Of a stretch of 64,000 nt of DNA, positions 53,959-64,000 are shown piece after piece. Below the pieces are notes generated by a model. That model did not search any database, was not told the DNA's origin, and was given only the letters and a program-made list of their open reading frames with translations. Made by a program: the position numbers and the translations under genes. Source of the stretch: Vandiemenella viatica (Eukaryota; Arthropoda; Insecta; Orthoptera; Morabidae). Positions within the stretch are counted from its first letter, which is position 1, and every line of letters starts with the position of its first letter. The stretch spans positions 1-64,000 of the forward strand of contig JARYHS010004147.1 in the NCBI GenBank assembly GCA_031002005.1, read 5' to 3'.

Positions 53959-54286
53959 ATAAAACCCAACACTTACCACAGGTAACGGCAGTTGGGAACG
54001 ATGAACACACATATAGCATGAACACATGCAGTGCAATATTTTTATGTCAAACCTGTTTATTGCAGGTAGATTTGACACTTCACGGGATTAAATGTTATCA
54101 CTATATCACCCAATTGGTAAATCAAAGCAGATGACTATGTGATTACATCTAACCCCATGAAGTGTCTCATTTACTTGCAAGAATAAGGTTCAGTGCCGAA
54201 ATATTTTGTTTAATGTGTTCATTCTTTTATTGTGTTCATTGTTCCCAGGTGCTGTCATCTGATCTGTGTTAAGTGTTGGGTTTTAT
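53959..54286. mobile_element. Fold-back MITE, about 328 bp
   Basis: The arms are inverted almost to the centre: the left begins ATAAAACCCAACACTTACCA and the right read inward ATAAAACCCAACACTTAACA. They continue through GGGAACRATGAACACA and ATGAACACAT to GACACTTCAYGGGRTTA. Arms are about 150 bp with an approximately 25-bp centre. No ORF. The flanks suggest at most a 2-bp duplication. Confidence 0.8.
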
Positions 54287-54389
54287 GGGGGTAAATTCGC
54301 TGGGGTTGGAGACAAGAAGAGGTGAATGAAAGGAAAAGTAATGACTGGGTATTATCTTAAATTGAGACAGGCATGATGCCTTGTGCTCA

Positions 54390-55390
54390 GTTTCTACTGG
54401 TTGGCATGCTGCCACCTTAGTTCAGAGGAGCTGCTGCCATTAAGAACTTTAGTAGCATGAACCGTGAAACCAGAATTAAAATTATTGGTGTCATGGGAAA
54501 TGGCTTGGACAGCTTACTGCTTTGGATTTCAGGTGAATAGCATCTGTCGGCGGCCATTCTTATGGCATGTGGATTGTTGGTAAAACCTATGTAAGAAGCC
54601 AGGTAATGGTTACAAGTTAACTGGTATATTACATGGGAAGTGTCACAGGTGGAATGTCCTGTGATGGAATAAGATTTGCCCTGTGATACAGTTGGTGAAG
54701 TTGTGGTGTATTTTGCACATCTTACAGTGGGGAAAGAGTGTTGAGATTGTCTGATTGGACACAGAAGACTATGTTTGTGGCCTAGAAGTTGGCTGAGGTT
54801 AGAAGGCTGCCAAAACAAGTTCTTGAAGGGGCAGGGAGGATTTTGGGATGAATGGATCTCATTTCATCATAACCCTGGTGAAGAAGTCTGCTGATGGATA
54901 TGAGGCCTGGGTAGTATTGTGTGACCAGGACTGGACTATGGTTGCTTTTTGGAGGAATAGGGGGTCGATGGTCTGAGTAGGTTGTAATGTGACCTGCAAA
55001 AGTTGTTTGTGAACCAAAGCTGGAGGGTAATTACAGGATATCAATGATTGTGAGACATTAATTGAATACTGTGTGGAGAACTGCTGGTCAGAACATTTAC
55101 GACTGCCCTGAATGCTAAGATTGTAGGCGAGGGAACGTTTGGTATGATTTGAATGGCCATACTGTTGCATGTTCGTGGGTTTTGTGTGAACTGAGGACTT
55201 GAGGTAGTAATTGGAGAGGGACATATTTATTTCCAAGAATATGGCCTGCATGTGAGATAGATAAATGTGAAATATAGTGTGTTAAAGGTAGTAAGATGGT
55301 TCTGGAAATTTAGCAGATTGTCTTCACCATTTGCCCAGATCCTAAAAAGATGTGAGAGATTTTTGTTTATTTATATTTATGTTGTTAACA
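54390..55390 (-). pseudogene. Penelope-like element remnant (different family), RT tail plus GIY-YIG
   Basis: Minus strand. 55251-54859 reads VHTKPTNMQQYGHSNHTKRS then NLSIQGSRKCSDQQF, the PLE block KPT..QQYLH..S.HP..TKRSIP...LR.RRIC (thumb region after RT). 54818-54417 reads GHSTCDTSHVIYQLTCNHYL then ASYIGFTNNP, the GIY-YIG endonuclease with the CDT..VIY.L.C..C...YIG core. Internal stops, and the RT core is absent or beyond recognition. It differs from the GETGRT-type PLE at 8389 and 46395. Confidence 0.75.
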
Positions 55391-55639
55391 TTTTATTATA
55401 TTATTGCTAAATGGCCTAATCCTGCACAAATAAGGTTTTATTTCAAAATATTGTACGTGTGTGTTCGTCTCATGTATTACATATTCGTTGCAGCCCTCTA
55501 TCCTTCAACATTGATTAGTGATGAGGTTATTTTCCCTATCCTTTCTTCAGTGAAACTTTTAAATCTGCTGGAAACTTGCATTTAAGAATTGTGATCACTT
55601 TTCGATTTCATCTGGAGTAGCTAGATCTATAATTATAGT

Positions 55640-56140
55640 GTCAAATTCTTCAGGAAATGTAATAATGTAAAATCAGTAATGTTTTCTTCTGAAATATCAG
55701 TAATTAAGAGATTCAATTTCTGTCAGATTGTATTGAGAAATGTGTCTTTACTGTCCTGATTGTTTATCCTACTAACTTTTTGCACAGTATTCCATACTGT
55801 TTTAATTTTATTTCTATAGTCATGAGTTTTCAGTGTAAAATTTGTATTCTTAAATGCTTCAATAACTTTGATATGAATTTTGCATTACTGCTTACAATTA
55901 GTTTTAATATTAGCATCCTGATTATTTCTATGGGCCATGTACTATTTTCTGTTAGAAATGCATGATGTTTTAATGCCTACAATTATCCATGGTTTTTGTT
56001 CTGCTTGTTTAAAATGCTGACGACATTTCCTGGGGAAGCAGTTTTTGAGGTAATTAAGTGCTAATGAATATTCATTCATTGTTTATATATTGTAAATTTG
56101 GTTTTAATATGCAACGAGCAGAAAAGATTAAAAATAATCA
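55640..56140 (-). pseudogene. LINE remnant: endonuclease-RT linker
   Basis: Minus-strand fragments read NYLKNCFPRKCRQHFKQAEQ, KPWIIVGIKTSCISNRK and NKIKTVWNTVQKVSR, in the order KPWIT.GI..SC..KR.LY ... RNKIK..W.IV seen between endonuclease and RT of CR1/jockey/L2-type LINEs. Broken by stops. The flanking 56141-56617 is AT-rich and unassigned. Confidence 0.65.
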
Positions 56141-56621
56141 ATACATTCATTATTTATTATGCACTGTACTTTGAAATTTTTATTTTGTCCCTGACTGCCA
56201 TTGGCATAAGGGCAACAGGATCAGAAGGGCCATTCACAAATGTCATAATTGAGCAATAGTACTCTGAAATATGTATGAAAACTCCATCAGTCATAGAAGA
56301 ACATTATTGGTTTTTGTAGAAGTAAACTTAAGTTGATTTATATATTTAATGATTACATCTGGACTTTTAAAAAAATGTACTTTCAAATCGCTACCCAAGA
56401 ATACACAATTACATATTTCCTCAGATTAAAAAAAATTAATAAGGAATTAAGTTGCTTTAGGAAGAGAGCAACATTTCCTGAGGAAGCTACCCTCAAATTT
56501 TCAATTACATTTCAAAATGATGATATGAACGGAACTTGCAAATATTTTGTCTTTATAAATGATGCTTTTGTTAATTCCAATTGCCGATTGATTCCTTCTG
56601 GGGAGACAGGCAATGACAGTT

Positions 56622-57355
56622 TATTAAGGTTCTTTGGTGGTTTAATTACTGATGAATTAATTTAAAAAGTCCACCAAGCAAATTATGTGAAGATGCTTGT
56701 TTATTTTCAATCCAAACAACAAGTCAGCGATATTCACAATTATAGGTACAATACAGAGATGCACAGTCGCAAACTCAACTGAATGATTGAAACTCTCTGA
56801 ATACTGTCAACTAAACTGACTTACTAACTGAATGCATGAATTGAGTTGAAAAACTGAATGGAAACTAACTCTCTGTCCAGGCAATCTGTTTATATAGAGT
56901 CTATCGAAATTACGAGAATTCTTCAAAGGCATCCGCCCGATATTTCTCGATCATTAACAATCACTCAAACAATCAAACATATTAAAAACAATCGGAATTG
57001 ATACAAAATTAATTAATAACATTACAAAATGATCAGAAATGGTAATTAGAGATACTTAAATACAAAATTATTTACAGAAATCCTTTCAAATGGTGGAAAA
57101 TTGTCCTGTAGACATCGTAACTTACATTAATACATGGAATTACAAACTTTTAAGAAATTCTCTTGCATCATTCGGTTCTTAAACATATTAAATGGTCTTT
57201 AAATAATTTTCTTACCTAAAACAAATTCTGTATACACTTATTTACAAGAAATTACAAAATAAACATACCAAATCACTTTCAAGCAAACTTTAGCTCATTA
57301 CAAATACTTCATACAGCACAATGCTATTCAAAATTCAGGTATTAGGGCTGTTACA
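56622..57355 (-). repeat. 3' LTR (734 bp)
   Basis: Minus-strand 3' LTR. It carries a TATA-like TATATAAA on the minus strand (plus strand TTTATATA at about 56889-56896) and AATAAA (plus TTTATT at 56700-56705), the polyadenylation signal near the LTR end. Confidence 0.88.
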
Positions 57356-57372
57356 ACCCCTCCCCAGGATTC
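57356..57372 (-). other. Polypurine tract
   Basis: On the minus strand TCCTGGGGAGGGGT immediately precedes the 3' LTR. It is the expected start site for plus-strand DNA synthesis. Confidence 0.8.
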
Positions 57373-57975
57373 ACTTAATTTTACACAGTTAAAATTGATT
57401 GAATCCGTCACGAATCTAAGCAGGTTGAATGTACACATAATGCCAACACAAACAGGTTAGAATCAATCAACCATAATGACTTTACAATGAACAAATACAA
57501 TTCTTCATACAACATCTGCACATAGTCCATGGCACTGATTTTGGTTACAATAATTGTCTTTTCTCAGGTCCAATCCTTTTTTCCAGTTACTGTTTTTACA
57601 CAACAAACGTTCAATGCCATTACCTTAAGTTACAATTATTTTCACTCCAAATTACACACTTGATGTCTGCTTGTTAATTACACCAGTCTGTTTACATTTT
57701 ACAGCTGATAATTTGTCACCAAAATGTAGAAAGTCACAACATCATGAAAATACCAAAGGTCTCTACACAAAACTGTCACAAATTATACATTGAAATGCTT
57801 ACATCTGCATCTGAACTTAAGTACTCACACAAACTATTTACATGCATCAATTGACATACTTATTCACAAAATTAGATATTCACATGTTGTTGACCCCTCC
57901 CCAAACCATGCATTCCAAAAAACTAATTCTATACGTGGGTTCCAAGATTTCCCTGGAAACCCAGAACCATGTAAG

Positions 57976-58791
57976 TTACTTTTTCCTAACCTTCCAGTTT
58001 TCTTCAACTTTTGTATATGCATCTAACACCACATTTCTATTTACACAAATCTGTTGTAATAGTTCGTCACAAACTCTAGCTACACCAGCATCCTTATATT
58101 TAACTCTCACATGATCTACTTCTTGTATGCCTTTCCAACCAGTCTTCTCAAAATCAACCCAGTATTCCCCACTGTCTAATTTAATCCGTAAGTTACCTTC
58201 TCCACAGTCTACCAAAGCCTTTACTTTTGTAAGCCAATCCATGCCTAAAATGCAATTTACATTCAACTTAGGGACTACATACATGGGTATTTCTACATTT
58301 ACAGTCCCCATACACCCTTCCATCAACATTTCCTGCTTAATTCTCTTACTTCGAGAACCAGTAGCAGTAATAACTGTCATACTACTAACGGGTAACACTT
58401 TAATTTGATTGTTGCTTTCAATTTCATTAAATAATCCCTCAGCAACTACTACTTCACTATTAGCTCCTACCAAATTTAGGCCTTCAATCTTATTTTCAAA
58501 TTCAGAAAATTGGTTGTCAAATTTACTATTAATTTCCGAAAATTTACTGTCCAATGAACCATTGAATTCAGAGAGTTTTTCATTGAATTCAGAGAGTTTT
58601 TTTACCGAGTTTAGAGAAATTGCTGTCTAATTTACGCTCAAATTCAGAAAATTTACTGTTTATATCTTTCTTTACGTCTCTTTTAAATTCAGCAAATTTG
58701 TTATCAAATAAATCATTAAGTTCAGAGAATTTGCTGTCTAATATGGCTTCAAAGACTCTAGAAAAGCTTGTAGGTTTTGACTATCAGCCAT
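57976..58791 (-). pseudogene. LTR element coiled-coil plus protease-like product
   Basis: From ATG 58791 the frame reads MADSQNLQAFSRVFEAILDS, then repeated KFSE-type heptads (DSKFSELND, NSKFSEFER, DSKFSEINS), predicted coiled coil. One frameshift in an A-run near 58600 separates this from the 192-codon frame ending at 57976. A retropepsin-like part follows: GANSEVVVAEGLFNE, then VEIPMYVVPKLNVNCILGMD with WLTKVKALVD, the ILGMDWL block of Gypsy proteases. The catalytic D-T/S-G site appears as NLVGANS, so the catalytic Asp is lost. The Gag matrix/capsid and zinc-knuckle regions are missing. The product is not expected to be an active protease. Confidence 0.75.
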
Positions 58792-59274
58792 TTTTAGTAA
58801 TTAGCAAAATCAACATAAAAAACAAAATTAAGAAAAATTAAAATCTTTCCAATCTGCCACACAATACATGCAAAATAAATCACTTGAATATTCAATGCCG
58901 TACTTACAGTTCTTCCTCAATTTTGTATCACATTAAATTTCATTTAGAAGCACTTATTTAACCATTAAACACCACACTGACTTCAAACACTTAACCACAC
59001 TTTTCACAATTCACTGTAGGAAGACGATTTTGAGGCCAAAGAAAATCCACTCGTCGTCGGAAGATTACAGCCGATTCCCGCTGGAAAATCTCCGCCTTAG
59101 GCCGAAGAAGATCCGCTTGCCGTCAAATCCGTGTCGCCTGTATAACCTCTACGTGTCGTAGCCGGTCGAAATTTTCTCGCAGGTTATGTTCGCTTATCGC
59201 CGATAATTCGTTGCAATTTTCTGCAGATCCTTTTTAGAAGATAAACATCCCACAGATGTTTAAGAACTTCTCGT

Positions 59275-59292
59275 CACTGTCAACGGTCGCCA
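59275..59292 (-). other. Primer-binding site, tRNA-Arg-like
   Basis: On the minus strand TGGCGACCGTTGACAGTG begins at the first base after the 5' LTR. It resembles the tRNA-Arg-complementary site of 412/mdg1-type Gypsy elements (TGGCGACCGTGACA), with one extra T. Confidence 0.75.
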
Positions 59293-60340
59293 TATTAAGG
59301 TTCTTGGTGGTTTAATTACTGATGAATTAATTAAAAAAGTCCACCAAGCAAATTATGTGAAGATGCTTGTTTATTTTCAATCCAAACAAGTCAGCGATAT
59401 TCACAATTATAGGTACAATACAGAGATGCACAGTCGCAAACTCAACTGAATGATTGAAACTCTCTGAATACTGTCAACTAAACTGACTTACTAACTGAAT
59501 GCATGAATTGAGTTGAAAAACTGAATGGAAACTAACTCTCTGTCCAGGCGATCTGTTTATATAGAGTCTATCGAAATTACGAGAATTCTTCAAAGGCATC
59601 CGCCCGATATTTCTCGATCATTAACAATCACTCAAACAATCAAACATATTAAAAACATAAATGAATGTAATCTTTCTCGGCGTTGTTTATTTATAAACGT
59701 TTCTCGGGCAGCAAACCGAGTGATGTTGTTATTAATACACAATATTTCGGCGACTTTATTCTCCGTCGCCATCTTCAGGTGCAGTTGCAAGTCTTGAAGT
59801 CTGCTCTTGAAGTCAGCCTTTAGCTTATTTGCTAAAGGCTGACTTCAAGGCAGACTTCAAGACTTGCAACTGCACCTGAAGATGGCGACGGAGAATAAAG
59901 TCGCCGAAATATTGTGTATTAATAACAACATCACTCGGTTTGTTGCCCGAGAAACGTTTATAAATATTAAAAACAATCGGAATTGATACAAAATTAATTA
60001 ATAACATTACAAAATGATCAGAAATGGTAATTAGAGATACTTAAATACAAAATTATTTACAGAAATCCTTTCAAATGGTGGAAAATTGTCCTGTAGACAT
60101 CGTAACTTACATAAATACATGGAATTACAAACTTTTAAGAAATTCTCTTGCATCATTCGGTTCTTAAACATATTAAATGGTCTTTAAATAATTTTCTTAC
60201 CTAAAACAAAGTCTATATACACTTATTTACAAGAAATTACAAAATAAACATACCAAATCACTTTCAAGCAAACTTTAGCTCATTACAAATACTTCATACA
60301 GCACAATGCTATTCAAAATTCAGGTATTTGGGCTGTTACA
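59293..60340 (-). repeat. 5' LTR with 306-bp fold-back insertion
   Basis: Matches the other LTR on both sides of an insertion at 59658-59963. TATA (plus strand TTTATATA near 59556-59563) and AATAAA complements are conserved. Length without insert and one TSD copy is about 730 bp. Confidence 0.88.
59658..59963. mobile_element. Fold-back insertion in the LTR
   Basis: 306 bp flanked by an exact 12-bp duplication ATATTAAAAACA (59646-59657 and 59964-59975). It consists of two nearly perfect inverted arms of about 136 bp (59691-59826 and 59828-59963) meeting at GCTTATTTGC. Each arm contains, reading outward, CTGAAGATGGCGACGGAGAA then GTCGCCGAAATATTG, the hairpin-plus-CGAAA layout of PLE ends. A 37-bp single-copy stretch lies at the left. 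Confidence 0.9.
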
Positions 60341-60426
60341 AGTTCTACTAGTAACATTCAGTTTATTGATCTTAATTAGCATTTTATCTACTTTGCTTCT
60401 AAACCCAACAGTATTTTTACGTAATA

Positions 60427-60606
60427 CGAGGCATGTTTTTTAAGTAAGTACCATTTTGAAATTAAAAAAAGACTTGCAAATATATCTCAATAATTTTATT
60501 TTTACATGAAAGCCTGTACCTTACTCTACTTTTCTACATAATTCCCTTCAATATTGAGGCACTTGTCTTAACGTAGTACCAGTTTTTGAAAACCCTCCTC
60601 ATAGAA
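60427..60606 (-). mobile_element. Mariner remnant, 3' end only
   Basis: The left TIR begins ACGAGGCATGTTTTTTAAGT. On the minus strand the end of a mariner transposase reads DFYEEGFQKLVLR, a stop, then DKCLNIEGNYVEK, as at the C-terminus of the family. It is cut at about 60604 by the 5' end of the LINE. The other half would lie past the window edge. Confidence 0.8.
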
Positions 60607-61041
60607 GTCTGTCCCGCAGGTGCCTGGTACGCAAGTGCCAGGCACGGGTTTGGCGAACCCGTGGTGCCCGAGCTGGAAACTTGTGAGCGCCGCAAGTTTC
60701 CCACACTGTAAACTCCTACCATGCTTCAACGACCACCGTAGGGCGTGGCGGTGGAACGTTGTGGGCCTAGGAGAACGGGGATCTTGGCTTCATCGCCCGG
60801 ATCGCGAGGACGGTACAAATCTCTATAAAAAAAAACCCTCAACCTCAAGGTGAGTAACGTGCCGAGGAGGTGGATGGGTGGTGAGGCAAACCACATGTTA
60901 GCGTACAACGTCAGGGGCACCTGCCGCACCCCTGTTGTATTGGGCTTGGTGGCGTGATGCGGGGGCTCCACGTCACTCGACTTTTGAACTCGTGGGATCA
61001 AAATTAGAAATAATCCAAATCCCAATCCCTCCTCCTGCGGC

Positions 61042-62518
61042 TTGGGCAAACCGCAGGTGTTATGTCACTCAAACACCCCAAAAAAAGGTAGTGGTAAGTG
61101 GGCGAGGGTTGAAAGCCCTCCTCCTGAAAATGACAATAGTAACAGGAAGGATTACATAATAGAGAATGCCTTCATAATCATGGCTAGAAAGGAGGGATCC
61201 TTCGAGAAGGTGTCCCCCTTTTACATTCAGAAAGGGTTAGAGGGTCTTGCCGGGACCCTGAAATCAGTAAAGAAGCTGAGGAACGGGACCCTTCTTTTGG
61301 AAACATCCACCCATAAGCAGGCTGTCCTCCTCCTTAAGTCTGAGAAGCTCGGGGAGTTCGCAGTAAAGTGCGAACTCCACAAAACTCTAAATTCGAGTAA
61401 AGGCGTTATCAGCCATCGCGACCTAATCGATTTAGAGACCGAGGAACTCCTTAAGGAGTGGCCATCCAAACATGTGGTCGAGGTCCGTCATATAAAGCGA
61501 AGGGTAAACGGCAGTCTTGAGAAGACGGCCACCTTCGTCCTGATGTTCGACACTCCAACGTTGCCCAAAGACATCAAAGCAGGGTATTTAAAACTTAATG
61601 TGCGCCCGTATGTACCGGACCCCATGTGCTGCTTCAAGTGCCAGAGGCTCGGTCATACGACAGCGACCTGCAAGGGCAACCCCACCTGTGGGAAAAGCGG
61701 AAAGGCTGCACATGAGCCGGGTAGTAGTTGTACCCTCCCACAGGTGTGTGTAAACTGCTCCGGGTCACATCCAGCCTGGAGCAGGGAGTGTCGAATGTAT
61801 CTTGAAGAGAAAAAGATACAGGAGGTAAAAACGAAAGAGAGAATTCCTTGCGAAGAAGCGGTACAAGGCACTAGCACCCCCCATCTTTGCTACCAGCTTC
61901 GCCAAGACTCTTTCAACTCCCGTCAGGAAAGAAAGTGTTGCTACCCAGACGACAGTTGCGGACATGGGCACAAGTACAACGTGCTCACGTCAATGCAATT
62001 GTGGCGCTAATGCCACAAAGGTCATAACACCTAGGACCTCTGACGTCGGTAGCAGCACTTCTGGAAACCCGACCACTAGCCCAGAAGGTTCAGCAAGTCC
62101 ACCAGCGAAAGCACAGCCATCTGCTGCAATGACAACAGCTGTGGGCGCATCTGCAACAGCAGAAACAGCACCCATTTCAGAAGTAGCTACCACAGCAGAA
62201 GTAGCATCGGCAACGCCATCTGCCAACAGCGGATGGCAAACAGTGCAGAAGATTCGGGGTCCGAAATTTAAACACACGGACCCCACTATGTTCATTAAGT
62301 CCCCTTCTGCTTCCCCGCCCAGATCGCCAACTGGCGGGGAGAAGAAGGGGAGAAGGCCTCGGCGGAAGAAAAATCCGCAAGACCACGAGGCCTTCGAACA
62401 AAAATCGTCTTCGGACCCCGAAGACGAAATTATGCTGGTGGACGAACCTGGTCTCGTTCCTCAGCAATCACCGTCGGAGGACCCACCTGAACCGGGGCGG
62501 GTGGTTTTAAATAGGTAG
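61042..62518 (+). pseudogene. LINE ORF1 with zinc knuckles, one frameshift
   Basis: Gag-like RNA-binding protein. The frame opens at a TTG (61042); the first ATG is at 61180 (MARKEGSFEKVSPFYIQKGL). The middle region resembles the RRM-like part of I-type ORF1. The knuckles are CFKCQRLGHTTATC, then TCGKSGKAAHEPGSSC where the second Cys is replaced by Ser, then CVNCSGSHPAWSREC. A frameshift between about 61855 and 61880 moves into the frame carrying TPVRKESVATQT, a Ser/Thr/Ala-rich low-complexity stretch and a basic KKGRRPRRKKNP block, to the stop at 62516-62518. Inactive unless the frameshift is a sequencing error. Confidence 0.82.
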
Positions 62519-62519
62519 G

Positions 62520-64000
62520 ATGGCTCCCATACTTCAGTGGAACGTCAACGGCTTTCAGGCTCACAAAGAGGAAGTCCAACTCTTAGCACGGTCTAACCCA
62601 TTGTGTCTCTGTATTTAAGAGACACATTTTAGACCACTACACCAACCAGTGCTAAGAGGGTACGACATTTATAGAAAGGACGATACCGAGGGTGATCGAG
62701 CGAAGGGAGGAGTGGCTGTGTTTGTTCGGAACACTGTCCACTCCGAACCCTTTGCTCTCACCTCCCATCTACAAGCAGTAGCGGTGAAAATACACGGTCC
62801 AATCAAACTGCCCGTATGCTCTCTCTACCTGCCACCCAGTTTGTCCGTCGACTACGACGACCTGGTTGGCATCATACGACAACTCACTCGGCCCTTTCTA
62901 CTTTTGGGAGATTTCAACGCCCACAGTGCGTTCTGGGGTTCTACCACCGATTGCCCCTGGTGCCGAGAGGTTGGTAGATTGATAGAGCAGGAGGAAATTT
63001 GTATCCTGAATACAGGGCAAATGACTCATTTCACCACTGCTTCCGGATCGTCCTCTGCCATCGACCTTTCATTGTGCTCCCCCTCAATCGCGGACTCCGT
63101 GCATTGGGAGGTGGATCGCGACCTTCATGGAAGTGACCACTTCCCAATATGGATGCACGTAGAGTTTGAACGTGGAGCAGGTAATAACCGACGTAAATGG
63201 AACATCAGCAAAGCCCACTGGAAACTATACCAGCACTCCATTACTCTCAAGGAGTATAACAGTATTGAGGAGAAGGTGAATCATCTTACACAGGTGATTC
63301 ACCAGGCAGCTGACGTTTCCATGCCGAAAAGCTCCGGAACGCTGCGAAGGACGCCCGTCCCCTGGTGGAACGACGAATGTCGTTCCGCTATTCAGGGTCG
63401 TAGACGGGCGTAGCGTCATTTTAGGTTGCACCCAGCTTCAGACAACCTGGCAGCATTCCGTATTGCAAGAGCAAAGGCGCGTCGTGTTATTAAGGAGAGC
63501 AAGAAAAGGTCATGGCAGACCTTTGTGAGCACAATAAATCGTTCCACACCATCAGCCAAAGTATGGGAGTCCATCCGCCGTATATCTGGAAGGTACTCCC
63601 GCCCACCAGTATCTGGATTACTGGATCAAGGACGTGTAATTACCGACGAACGAAGCATAGCGCAGCTGATGGCGGAGAATTTTGCTGCCATCACTTCATC
63701 TGCCAGTTTTGATCCTTGGTTCCAGCAACGAAGGGTTGCTGCCGAGAGACGTGTGCTGTGTTTCGATTCGTCGGATACAGAGGCCTACAACAGACCATTT
63801 TCATTTTGGGAGCTCGAGTCTGCGCTGAACAGCGCAAAAGACACTGCTCCGGGGCCTGATCTGATCCAGTACCAGATGCTGAGGCATCTTGATAAAGATG
63901 CTAAAGAGTACCTTCTGGATATTTTTAACGATATCTGGACCGGAGGACACTTCCCCGACTCGTGGAAAGAAGCAACATTGATTCCCATTTTAAAGCCTGG
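62520..64000 (+). pseudogene. LINE ORF2, endonuclease and start of RT, two stops, truncated by window
   Basis: From ATG 62520: APILQWNVNGF (endonuclease start), then an in-frame TAA at 62616-62618 just before ETHF (catalytic Glu region), GYDIYRKDDTEGDRAKGGVA, LLLGDFNAHSAFWGS, SAIDLSLCS and LHGSDHFPI (catalytic Asp/His). PVPWWNDECRSAI marks the linker. A second in-frame TAG is at 63411-63413. The frame then stays open to 64000, reaching KDTAPGPDLI and HFPDSWKEATLIPILKPG (first RT motifs). Two nonsense changes make the copy inactive. The catalytic RT and any RNase H lie beyond the window. Confidence 0.85.

Larger units (their letters stand above)
56622..60340 (-). mobile_element. Short non-autonomous Gypsy-type LTR retrotransposon
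   Basis: Two LTRs (56622-57355 and 59293-60340) enclose 1,937 bp. On the minus strand the LTR starts TGTAACAGCCC and ends CCTTAATA. A 4-bp TSD, AGTT, lies at 56618-56621 and 60341-60344. The primer-binding site directly follows the 5' LTR and a GGGGAGGGG purine tract precedes the 3' LTR. The interior encodes only a coiled-coil plus protease-like product. Reverse transcriptase and integrase are absent, so movement would need another element. The LTRs differ at few positions apart from the fold-back insertion, which suggests a young insertion. Confidence 0.9.
60604..64000 (+). mobile_element. I/R1-group LINE, 5' complete, running off the window
   Basis: Plus-strand LINE beginning in the mariner remnant. 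A GC-rich leader (about 60604-61041, with GCAGGTGCCTGGTACGCAAG) is followed by ORF1 (61042-62518) and ORF2 (from 62520). ORF1 stop and ORF2 ATG are separated by one base. RT is only reached at its first motifs before position 64000. Base composition is clearly more GC-rich than the flanks. Confidence 0.87.

Overview
The window looks like a repeat-dominated stretch of a large animal genome, most likely an insect. This is inferred from element types only: mariner, many hAT elements, I-type and CR1/RTE-type LINEs, Penelope-like elements (PLEs), a Gypsy-type LTR element with a tRNA-Arg-like primer site, and tRNA-derived SINEs. The species cannot be named from the sequence. There is no bacterial gene organisation, no rRNA or tRNA gene and no CRISPR array. 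No host gene can be annotated with confidence. The only candidate is a THAP-like first exon at 22355 below an NRF1-like palindrome.

Layout. 1-10.8 kb: a non-autonomous hAT-like element (721-2652, family A here), a mariner (2694-4012), GC-rich inverted-repeat debris, a PLE endonuclease fragment and a SINE. 11.3-19.1 kb: a decayed hAT transposase gene split by a complete I-type LINE (12174-17766) with two open ORFs and a 13-bp target-site duplication (TSD). 19.2-31 kb: a Tigger fragment, the THAP-like exon, a CR1-like LINE inside a 150-bp tandem array, a hAT MITE and inverted repeats. 31.2-40 kb: an old LINE interrupted by two DNA transposons. One is a 7.4-kb element with about 0.6-kb terminal inverted repeats (TIRs), a 189/378-bp satellite and an uncharacterised transposase-like gene. 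The other is a 1.35-kb element with GGGTGC-type ends.

40-52.4 kb: a decayed LINE, a hAT element (42167-45514) containing a second MITE copy, PLE pieces, and a second family A copy (47127-52353) carrying a different hAT element and a LINE fragment. 52.4-60.3 kb: LINE and PLE remnants, a fold-back MITE, and a short non-autonomous LTR retrotransposon (56622-60340) with a fold-back insertion in one LTR. 60.4-64 kb: a mariner stub cut by a LINE that runs off the right edge.

The genes do not form a pathway. The content is layers of nested transposition. About ten insertions have exact or near-exact TSDs found by eye, so their relative order can be read. All boundaries come from reading the sequence and none was checked against a repeat library.
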